A DNA stretch of 5,300 nucleotides from Acidimicrobiia bacterium (GTDB lineage: Bacteria; Actinomycetota; Acidimicrobiia; Spongiisociales; JAENVV01). Below are positions 1-5,300 of the stretch, in pieces. Under the pieces are notes generated by a model that ran no database searches, was not told where the DNA came from, and was given only the letters and a program-made list of their open reading frames with translations. How positions within the stretch are numbered: the stretch's first letter is position 1; each line of letters begins with the position of its first letter. The DNA is taken from assembly GCA_020352575.1 (NCBI GenBank), contig CP070681.1, positions 1,270,357-1,275,656 on the forward strand, in the 5' to 3' direction. A program made the translations under genes and the position numbers.

Positions 1-1245
1 GTCGGCATGTTCGCCTCGATCATCGGCTCGTTCCTCGTGAAGCCGAAGGGAGCGGATGACCTCGCGTCTTCGCTCCACCGGGGCACGAACATCGCCATGG
101 TGCTCGCGGCCGCCGGCGTCCTGGGTCTCGTCTACATGCTCTTCGGCGACAAGGCCGACAACCCGCTCGGCCTCTGGATCGCCGTGGTCATCGGCCTCCT
201 CGTCGGGTTCATCATCGGCAAGATCTCCGAGATCTCCACGTCGGACCACTACGGCGCCGTGAAGCACATCGCCAAGCAGGCCGAGACCGGCCCCGCCACC
301 GTGGTGCTCGCAGGTGTTGCGGAGGGCATGCGTTCCGCAGCCTTCTCGGTCATCGTGACCGCAGCCGGCATCGGCGGTGCCTTCTGGGCCGGCGACTGGG
401 CCCTCGGCGGTGAGGGTGGCATCTACGGCGTCGCCATCGCCGCGATCGGCGTGCTCGCCACGCTCGGCATCACCATCGCCGTCGACGCCTACGGCCCCAT
501 CGCCGACAACGCCGGCGGTATCGCCGAGATGGCCCACCTCGACCCCGAGGTCCGCGAGGCCACCGACGCCCTCGACTCGCTCGGCAACACGACTGCTGCA
601 ATCGCCAAGGGCTTCGCCATCGGCTCTGCAGCCGTGACTGCGCTGGCCCTCTTCTCGACGTTCACCCGTGCTGTGGGCCTCGAGCAGATCGACCTGCTGA
701 ACGTCGGCACCGTGATCGGGCTCTTCCTCGGCGCGGCCTTCCCGTTCCTCTTCTCGTCCCTCACCATCGCCGCGGTGGGTAGGGCGGCCTTCACGATGAT
801 CGAGGAGGTGCGGCGCCAGTTCCGTGAGATCCCCGGTCTCAAGGAGGGCGATCCCAACGCCCGCGCCGAGTACGCCAAGTGTGTCGAGATCGCGACTGCG
901 GGTTCGCTCCGGGAGATGCTCCTCCCGGGCGGCCTCGCCATTGCACTCCCGCTCGTCATCGGCTTCATCGACGTGGAGGCCCTCGGTGGCTTCCTCGCCG
1001 GTTCCCTCGTCACCGGCTTCCTGCTCGCCATCTACATGGCGAATGCCGGTGGTGCATGGGACAACGCCAAGAAGTTCATCGAGGCTGGTGCCTTCGGTGG
1101 CAAGGGCTCGGATGCCCACAAGGCGGCCGTGATCGGCGACACCGTTGGTGACCCGTTCAAGGACACCGCGGGCCCGGCACTCAACATCGTCCTCAAGGTG
1201 ATGACGATCGTCAGCCTCATCTTCGCCACGGCGTTCATCGGCTGA
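1..1245 (+). CDS. hppA: Membrane-bound ion-translocating pyrophosphatase, K+-dependent type (C-terminal part, 5' end outside window)
   Basis: Integral membrane enzyme that hydrolyses pyrophosphate and uses the energy to pump H+ or Na+ across the membrane. The frame is open from base 1 (two residues before the Met at 7), so the first ATG is internal; about 414 residues of a usual ~700-800 are present. Counting from the Met at 7, visible family motifs are DAYGPIADNAGGIAEMA (160-176), DALDSLGNTTAAIAKG (187-202), ANAGGAWDNAKKFIE (345-359) and GDTVGDPFKDTAGP (377-390), which supply the Asp, Asn and Lys residues of the Mg-pyrophosphate site. Hydrophobic helices lie near 31-47, 57-74, 111-127, 139-159, 204-219, 233-258, 309-345 and 394-411. 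GNTTAA, with Ala where K+-independent enzymes have Lys (GNTTKA), and Ala three residues later, marks the K+-dependent subfamily. The residues that decide H+ versus Na+ are upstream and not visible. The TGA stop at 1243 is followed by a terminator hairpin. Confidence 0.97.
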   Translation, partial: VGMFASIIGSFLVKPKGADDLASSLHRGTNIAMVLAAAGVLGLVYMLFGDKADNPLGLWIAVVIGLLVGFIIGKISEISTSDHYGAVKHIAKQAETGPATVVLAGVAEGMRSAAFSVIVTAAGIGGAFWAGDWALGGEGGIYGVAIAAIGVLATLGITIAVDAYGPIADNAGGIAEMAHLDPEVREATDALDSLGNTTAAIAKGFAIGSAAVTALALFSTFTRAVGLEQIDLLNVGTVIGLFLGAAFPFLFSSLTIAAVGRAAFTMIEEVRRQFREIPGLKEGDPNARAEYAKCVEIATAGSLREMLLPGGLAIALPLVIGFIDVEALGGFLAGSLVTGFLLAIYMANAGGAWDNAKKFIEAGAFGGKGSDAHKAAVIGDTVGDPFKDTAGPALNIVLKVMTIVSLIFATAFIG

Positions 1246-1266
1246 TCGCCACCACCATCGACCTGC

Positions 1267-1296
1267 ACGCAGCCGGGCCTTCGGGCCCGGCTGCGT
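1267..1296 (+). terminator. Hairpin terminator with TTCG tetraloop after hppA
   Basis: A perfect 13-bp inverted repeat (arms 1267-1279 and 1284-1296, 11 of 13 pairs G-C) encloses the loop TTCG closed by a C-G pair, the exceptionally stable UUCG tetraloop in RNA. It begins 21 nt after the hppA stop. The downstream bases CGTTGACC contain no real T-tract, which is common for terminators in high-GC actinobacteria. Termination of hppA is inferred from position and stability. Confidence 0.82.
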
Positions 1297-1311
1297 CGTT
1301 GACCACCGCTC

Positions 1312-2205
1312 ATGCCGTACCAACTCCTCGCCCTCTCTGCAGCCTTCTCATGGTCGATCGGCGGGCTCATCGCGGCCGAGCCGACCCGGGTGCTGGGCGG
1401 TCCCCGATTCACGCGGATCCGCATGTACTGGGTGTCCGTGCTGCTCGCGGTGGTGGCGTGGATTGCGGGTGGCTGGAGTTCGGTCGAGGCGAGTGACTGG
1501 CTGCCGCTGGCCCTCTCGGGGTTCATCGGCCTCGCCATCGGCGATGCGGCACTCTTCACGGCGTTCGCCCGCCTCGGTCCCCGCCGCACGGGGATCCTGT
1601 TCGCTGCGAACGCCCCGATGGCAGCTGCGCTCAGTGCGACGTTCCTCGGCGAGCGGTTCTCGGTGGCCGCCCTCATCGGTGCAGGGCTGGTGTTCCTCGG
1701 CGTGGCCCTTGCCATCGCCCTCGGCACGCGGCCCGGGCAGTCCCACACGTGGGAAGAAGTGCGGGGCAGCCTCCTCGTCGGCGTCGGGTTCGGCCTCATC
1801 GGTGCCCTCGGACAGGCGGTGGCGATCGTCATCGCCGACCCCGTGTTCGATGGCAGCCTCGACCCGTGGGCGGGCGCTGCCGTTCGGTCCATCGTCGGGA
1901 CGGTCGGGCTCGTCGCCCTCGCTCCATGGCTGGAGCGCCAACGCCGCAACCGCGGCGATCACGCGAAGCTCACGCCTCGCATCCTCGCCGTGGTCTTCCT
2001 GTCCGGGACGATCGGCATGGCCATCGGCAAGACGCTCGTGCTCGCCTCGCTCACCGAGGGCGACGCAGGCATCGTCTCGGTGCTCATCTCCACCTCGCCG
2101 GTCCTCCAGCTCCCCCTGATATGGCTCATCACCCGGGAACGCCCTGCCATGGGCGCGTGGGTCGGCGCCGCACTGGCCGTCGTCGGGACCGCGCTCATCG
2201 TCTAG
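1312..2205 (+). CDS. EamA/DMT-superfamily transporter, ten-helix
   Basis: A 297-residue polytopic inner-membrane protein of the drug/metabolite transporter superfamily; substrate unknown (the family includes metabolite and amino-acid exporters). Hydrophobic segments lie near residues 4-21, 36-53, 63-82, 90-110, 117-138, 151-174, 186-204, 222-244, 250-272 and 279-297. This fits the usual ten helices made of two EamA repeats (about 4-138 and 153-297). Each repeat ends in the family's typical helix: LGERFSVAALIGAGLVFLG (112-130) and RERPAMGAWVGAALAVVGTA (275-294). Length is normal. The ATG at 1312 is the only candidate start: an in-frame TGA lies at 1300-1302 with no GTG or TTG between, and helix 1 begins right after it. 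No Shine-Dalgarno sequence and no TANNNT hexamer precede it, and it starts 15 nt after the hppA terminator, so its promoter is unclear. The fold call is strong; any substrate would be a guess. Confidence 0.9.
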   Translation: MPYQLLALSAAFSWSIGGLIAAEPTRVLGGPRFTRIRMYWVSVLLAVVAWIAGGWSSVEASDWLPLALSGFIGLAIGDAALFTAFARLGPRRTGILFAANAPMAAALSATFLGERFSVAALIGAGLVFLGVALAIALGTRPGQSHTWEEVRGSLLVGVGFGLIGALGQAVAIVIADPVFDGSLDPWAGAAVRSIVGTVGLVALAPWLERQRRNRGDHAKLTPRILAVVFLSGTIGMAIGKTLVLASLTEGDAGIVSVLISTSPVLQLPLIWLITRERPAMGAWVGAALAVVGTALIV

Positions 2206-2208
2206 CCC

Positions 2209-2214
2209 TACGCT
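2209..2214 (+). promoter_or_regulatory. Putative -10 box for a leaderless ligase transcript
   Basis: TACGCT (TANNNT type) lies 3 nt after the TAG stop of the transporter and exactly 7 nt before the GTG at 2222. That spacing would place the transcript start on the start codon itself. No Shine-Dalgarno sequence lies in between (CCCCGGC), and no convincing -35 is seen. Support comes from identical spacing at two further genes in the window. Confidence 0.5.
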
Positions 2215-2221
2215 CCCCGGC

Positions 2222-3631
2222 GTGACGGTCATCTCCCGATTCCTCGAGCAGGCGGCGCAGACGCCCGACGCCCTTGCGTTGACCTTCCTCGAGGACAACC
2301 GGTCCTGGACCTACGCCGAGCTGCGAGCCGAGGTCGAGGGATGGGCTGCGTCGCTGCAGGACAGGGGCATCGGCCCGGGTGACCGTGTGAGCGCCGTCAT
2401 GGACCAGCGGCCCGAGTCCGTGCTGCTCCACCTCGCCCTCCTGCAACTCGGTGCGGTGCTCCATCCGATCGGTACGAGCGCCACGCCCGCAGAGGTGGCG
2501 GGACTCATCGAGGACATCGAACCGTCGCTCGTCGTTGGGCCGGGTCAGGACCTGGGTGGCACGGGTCGCTCCGACACACCCCTCCCCGGTGAGGACGACC
2601 TCGCCTGCATCCTCTCGACGTCGGGCACGACCGGCCGCCCCAAGGGATCGCTCACCACCCACGGCAACCTCGGCGCGAACGCCGACGCCTTGATCGAGGC
2701 GTGGGGCATCTCATCGTCCGACACGATCCTCCACCTCCTCCCACTCCACCACGTCCACGGGCTCTTCGTTGCCATCCACCCGTTCCTGCTCACCGGCGGA
2801 TCGGTCATCCTGGGAGGGCGCTTCTCCCCGGACACGGTGGTCGCCCACATCGATCGTGCGACGGTGCTGATGGGGGTGCCGACGTTCTACACGCGGCTCC
2901 TCGACGACGACCGGGTCGGGCACGACCTGCTGGGCCACATGCGCCTCTTCACGTCGGGTTCGGCGCCGCTGCTCGCTGCGACCCACCGGGAGTGGGAGCA
3001 ACGGACCGGCCACCGCATCCTCGAGCGGTACGGCATGACCGAGATCCAGATGGCGCTCTCGAATCCGCTCGATGGCGAGCGGCGGGCGGGCACGGTCGGG
3101 ATGCCGCTGCCGGGGCTGGAGGCACGGATCCGCAGCGCATCGGGCTCGCTCGTCGGGGTGGGGGAGGCGGGCGTCCTCGAGGTGCGGGGGCCGACCGTGT
3201 CACCCGGGTACTGGCGTCGGCCGGACGCCACCGAGGAGTCACGGACCGATGACGGTTGGTTCATCACCGGCGACGTGGTGACCAGGAGCCGGGACGGGTA
3301 CCACACCATCGTCGGGCGTACGTCCGACATGATCATCAGCGGTGGCCTCAACGTGTACCCGAAGGAGGTCGAGGACGTGCTCGATGGCGTCCCCGGGGTG
3401 GTAGAGAGCGCAGTCATCGGGGTACCGCACCGCGACTTCGGGGAGGCGGTCCTCGCCGTCTGTGTGGGCGAGGCCGAGCAAGAGGCGGTGATCGCCACAG
3501 CCCGAGCCCGCTTGAGCGCCTACAAGGTCCCGAAGGCGATCGAATGGGTGCCGGGACTCCCGCGGAACTCGATGGGGAAGGTCCAAAAGGCCGCCCTGAG
3601 GGACCGGTTCGCCGGAACGTTCGACGCCTAG
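2222..3631 (+). CDS. Adenylate-forming acyl-CoA ligase, malonyl-CoA synthetase (MatB)-like
   Basis: Predicted cytoplasmic enzyme that activates a carboxylic acid with ATP to an acyl-adenylate and transfers it to CoA. Motifs of the ANL superfamily in order: LSTSGTTGRPKG phosphate loop (131-142), HHVHGLF (176-182), YGMTE (270-274), TGD (349-351), hinge GRTSDMIISGGLNVYP (365-380) with hinge Asp369, and PRNSMGKVQK (447-456) with presumed catalytic Lys453. The segments LMGVPTFYTRLL (216-227), NPLDGERRAGTVGMPLPG (281-298) and GVVESAVIGVPHRDFGEAV (392-410) resemble malonyl-CoA synthetases (MatB/ACSF3) more than generic fatty-acyl ligases. This comparison is from memory, so malonate or methylmalonate as substrate is an inference. 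At 469 residues it is about 30-40 shorter than typical MatB; the loss appears to fall before the phosphate loop (about 100-125). The GTG start fits the expected N-terminus and the upstream -10-like box. No malonyl-CoA decarboxylase or malonate carrier is recognised nearby; the preceding gene is a DMT transporter 16 nt away. Confidence 0.9.
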   Translation: MTVISRFLEQAAQTPDALALTFLEDNRSWTYAELRAEVEGWAASLQDRGIGPGDRVSAVMDQRPESVLLHLALLQLGAVLHPIGTSATPAEVAGLIEDIEPSLVVGPGQDLGGTGRSDTPLPGEDDLACILSTSGTTGRPKGSLTTHGNLGANADALIEAWGISSSDTILHLLPLHHVHGLFVAIHPFLLTGGSVILGGRFSPDTVVAHIDRATVLMGVPTFYTRLLDDDRVGHDLLGHMRLFTSGSAPLLAATHREWEQRTGHRILERYGMTEIQMALSNPLDGERRAGTVGMPLPGLEARIRSASGSLVGVGEAGVLEVRGPTVSPGYWRRPDATEESRTDDGWFITGDVVTRSRDGYHTIVGRTSDMIISGGLNVYPKEVEDVLDGVPGVVESAVIGVPHRDFGEAVLAVCVGEAEQEAVIATARARLSAYKVPKAIEWVPGLPRNSMGKVQKAALRDRFAGTFDA

Positions 3632-3652
3632 CTCGACGGGCCCGCGACCAGC

Positions 3653-3676
3653 CTTGTCGCTTGTCATCGGTCGCTT
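3653..3676 (+). repeat. Short direct repeats upstream of the phosphatase gene, possible operator
   Basis: CTTGTCG and CTTGTCA occur back to back (3653-3659, 3660-3666), and GTCGCTT occurs twice (3656-3662, 3670-3676), 14 nt apart. They fill the region just upstream of the putative -10 at 3679, where a -35 or regulator site would sit. Repeats this short can arise by chance, so a regulatory role is only a suggestion. Confidence 0.25.
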
Positions 3677-3678
3677 CC

Positions 3679-3684
3679 TAGCCT
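3679..3684 (+). promoter_or_regulatory. Putative -10 box for a leaderless phosphatase transcript
   Basis: TAGCCT lies exactly 7 nt before the ATG at 3692, within CCTAGCCTCC (3677-3686), a 10-mer found again before ald at 4933-4942. The spacer CCCCAGC has no Shine-Dalgarno match. The spacing would put the transcript start at the A of the start codon. No strong -35 is present. Confidence 0.6.
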
Positions 3685-3691
3685 CCCCAGC

Positions 3692-4930
3692 ATGCGCCTC
3701 CACTTCGTCCGCCATGGACAGACGCCTGACAACGCCGAGCGCATGTGGCAGGGGTGGGGTGGCCGCGGGCTGAGCCCCACCGGTCGGGTCCAGGCCGGTC
3801 GGCTCGCCGAGCGACTTGCGAGCCGGGAGTTCACGAGGGTCCTGTCGTCGGACATCGAACGCGTCCTCGAGACGTCGGCGTTCCTCGGCCAGGCGGTCGA
3901 GGTCGATGCCAGGTGGCGTGAGGTCCACGTCGGCCAGTGGGCCGGGCGGCGGATCGCCGATACGTACGCCGAACATCCCGAGGTGCTCGAGGGATTGCGC
4001 AACGGGGACGACGTCCGCATCGGTGGGGACGGCGAGTCGATCTCGGAGTTCCACGACCGCATCCAAGGGTCGCTGCGATCGCTGCTCGACCAGCACGACG
4101 ACGGGGACGAGGTGCTGGTCGTGTCCCACGGCGGTGTCATCGGTGGGCTCACCGCAGGGGTGTTCGGTACCCGCTGGCCGATGAGCCCGACCGCCCCCCT
4201 CCACAACACGTCGATCACCTCGTTCGATGTCGCTGCGGACGGCTCGCTCTCGCTCACCCGCTTCAACGACGACACCCACCTCGACGATGAGCACGTCGAC
4301 CTGCCTGACTTCCTTCGCGGTGCGCGGCGGCTCCGCCTCATCAGGCATGGCGAGTCCACCGGCAACCTCTCGGGTGCCTGGGAGGGCAAGGGGGGTGACG
4401 GGTTGAGCAGCGAAGGGGTGCTGCAGGTGAAGGCTGCCGCAGCGTCGCTCGAACTCAACGAGGTGGTCTCCTCGGACGCCCCGCGAGCACTCGAGACGGC
4501 ACGACTCCTCGCCCCCGAGGTGCGCGTGGACGAGGGGCTGCGGGAACTGGATCCTGGCTCCTGGGAGGGGCTCACCTTCGACGAACTCGTCCACGCGGAT
4601 CCGTCGCTCGCCAATCGGATCTACCGCGGGCGCGAGGACCTCCCGCGTGGTGGTGACGGGGAGACCTGGGCCGAACTCGCCGAGCGGATGCGGCGGACGG
4701 TGGATGGCATCGTCGAGGAGTCGGACGGCGACGTCACGATCGTCTCCCATGGCTCGGCCATCCGGGCCTACCTCCTCGACCTCATGGGGTTGGGATGGGC
4801 CGAGCAACCCCGCCTCGCCACGATGCCGAACACCGGGCTTGCCGAGGTCCTGTTGCTCGATGGATTCACCCGCCTCCACACGTATGGCCTCGCCCCTTGG
4901 CGCGGTGAGGATGTCGCGCCCGGCCGCTGA
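3692..4930 (+). CDS. Tandem histidine phosphatase (two fused phosphoglycerate-mutase-like domains)
   Basis: A 412-residue protein of two consecutive histidine-phosphatase domains (about 1-200 and 213-412), each the length of a usual stand-alone enzyme. Domain 1 has VRHGQ (R7, H8), SSDIER (S53, R57), the general-acid Glu in REVHVGQWAG (E77) and the second His in SHGG (H146). Domain 2 has IRHGE (R218, H219), SSDAPRALETA (R265), RELDPGSWEG (E285) and VSHG (H353). All catalytic positions known for the superfamily are therefore present twice. Such enzymes remove phosphate through a phosphohistidine on the first His; the substrate cannot be told (sugar phosphates, phosphoglycerate, cobalamin intermediates and nucleotides are all possible). 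The segment FNDDTHL (191-197) looks like the end of a single-domain enzyme, which places the fusion point near 198-213. No signal peptide is seen, so it is probably cytoplasmic. The ATG at 3692 sits four codons before RHG, as expected for this fold. It lies 60 nt after the ligase and 17 nt before ald. Confidence 0.92.
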   Translation: MRLHFVRHGQTPDNAERMWQGWGGRGLSPTGRVQAGRLAERLASREFTRVLSSDIERVLETSAFLGQAVEVDARWREVHVGQWAGRRIADTYAEHPEVLEGLRNGDDVRIGGDGESISEFHDRIQGSLRSLLDQHDDGDEVLVVSHGGVIGGLTAGVFGTRWPMSPTAPLHNTSITSFDVAADGSLSLTRFNDDTHLDDEHVDLPDFLRGARRLRLIRHGESTGNLSGAWEGKGGDGLSSEGVLQVKAAAASLELNEVVSSDAPRALETARLLAPEVRVDEGLRELDPGSWEGLTFDELVHADPSLANRIYRGREDLPRGGDGETWAELAERMRRTVDGIVEESDGDVTIVSHGSAIRAYLLDLMGLGWAEQPRLATMPNTGLAEVLLLDGFTRLHTYGLAPWRGEDVAPGR

Positions 4931-4934
4931 TCCC

Positions 4935-4940
4935 TAGCCT
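4935..4940 (+). promoter_or_regulatory. Putative -10 box for a leaderless ald transcript
   Basis: TAGCCT lies 4 nt after the phosphatase stop codon and exactly 7 nt before the ATG at 4948, inside the same CCTAGCCTCC 10-mer seen before the phosphatase gene. The spacer CCGCCCC contains no Shine-Dalgarno match. This suggests ald is transcribed from its own start despite the 17-nt gap. Confidence 0.6.
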
Positions 4941-4947
4941 CCGCCCC

Positions 4948-5300
4948 ATGCAGATTGGGGTTCTCCGCGAGATCAAGAAGGACGAGTACCGGGTGGCGGT
5001 GACGCCGGCCGGCGCCCACGAATTGGTCCAGCACGGCCACGACGTCGTGGTCGAGGCGGGTGCCGGGCTCGGGTCGTCGTTCCCGGACGACGAGTACCTC
5101 CACGCCGGGGCACGGATCGTCGACGCCGATGCTGCGTGGTCCTCGGAGCTCGTCTGCAAGGTCAAGGAGCCGCAGGAGTCCGAGTTCGGCCACCTCTACG
5201 ACTGCGGGGCCCTCTTCACGTACCTGCACCTCGCGGCGTACCCAGGAGTGGCCAAGGCCTTGTGTGAGCGTGGCACGACGTCGATCGCCTACGAGACCGT
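4948..5300 (+). CDS. ald: Alanine dehydrogenase (N-terminal part, 3' end outside window)
   Basis: Cytoplasmic NAD-dependent enzyme that reversibly converts L-alanine to pyruvate and ammonia. The 117 visible codons form the start of the AlaDH/PNT N-terminal domain: MQIGVLREIKKDEYRVAVTP (1-20), then EAGAGLGSSFPDDEY (36-50), KVKEPQ (71-76) and LFTYLHLAA (89-97). By the spacing in the Mycobacterium tuberculosis enzyme (Arg15, Lys75, His96), the substrate and catalytic residues here are Arg15, Lys73 and His94, with the same 21-residue Lys-to-His distance. The related transhydrogenase alpha subunit shares this domain, but FTYLHLAA and the ending TTSIAYET are characteristic of alanine dehydrogenase. 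The NAD-binding Rossmann domain lies beyond base 5300. The ATG at 4948 fits the family's N-terminus exactly and has a -10-like box 7 nt upstream. Confidence 0.94.
   Translation, partial: MQIGVLREIKKDEYRVAVTPAGAHELVQHGHDVVVEAGAGLGSSFPDDEYLHAGARIVDADAAWSSELVCKVKEPQESEFGHLYDCGALFTYLHLAAYPGVAKALCERGTTSIAYET

Noticed and set aside
7..9. ATG at 7 as a real pyrophosphatase start
   Set aside because: The frame is open to base 1, and the protein would lack about half of the family's length, including its first helices; the real start is upstream of the window.
1032..2298. Minus-strand open frames of about 300 codons opposite hppA and the transporter
   Set aside because: Low-complexity Arg/Ala/Pro-rich shadows of plus-strand genes with clear family motifs; no start signal supports them.
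3637..3644. Palindrome CGGGCCCG after the ligase stop as a possible terminator
   Set aside because: Only four base pairs with no loop and no T-tract; too weak for an intrinsic terminator.
3239..4879. Long minus-strand open frame (546 codons) opposite the ligase end and the phosphatase
   Set aside because: It lies antisense to two well-supported genes. Its translation is rich in Arg, Glu, Gly, Pro and His with no recognisable motif, as expected when a GC-rich gene is read on its opposite strand.
4922..4950. Possible translational coupling between phosphatase and ald
   Set aside because: The 17-nt gap has no Shine-Dalgarno sequence and contains a well-placed -10-like box, so independent leaderless initiation is the simpler reading.

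Overview
The window is a GC-rich stretch (about two-thirds G+C by eye) packed with plus-strand genes. It reads as ordinary chromosome of a high-GC actinobacterium. Three start codons lack a Shine-Dalgarno sequence and instead carry a TANNNT hexamer exactly 7 nt upstream, a layout typical of leaderless actinobacterial genes. I would guess an Acidimicrobiia-like lineage, but that rests on overall style only. I see no mobile elements, tRNA or rRNA genes, or CRISPR arrays.

Layout: (1) 1-1245 is the 3' part of hppA, a membrane-bound ion-pumping pyrophosphatase whose visible signature is of the K+-dependent type. (2) A 13-bp GC-rich hairpin with a TTCG loop (1267-1296) probably terminates hppA. (3) 1312-2205 encodes a ten-helix EamA/DMT-family transporter. 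(4) 2222-3631 encodes an adenylate-forming acyl-CoA ligase closest, from memory, to malonyl-CoA synthetase (MatB), with a shortened N-terminal lobe. (5) 3692-4930 encodes two histidine-phosphatase domains fused in tandem, both with an apparently complete catalytic set. (6) 4948-5300 is the 5' part of ald, alanine dehydrogenase, cut by the window end.

The genes do not form an obvious pathway. Although three of the four gaps between genes are under 70 nt and two are only 16-17 nt, the last three genes each seem to have their own start-proximal promoter. The block is therefore better read as consecutive, separately initiated genes than as one operon. The most notable points are the double-headed phosphatase, the repeated leaderless promoter layout, the K+-dependent pyrophosphatase signature, and the transporter gene that starts 15 nt after a terminator with no visible promoter of its own. 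I found no convincing new multi-gene system.
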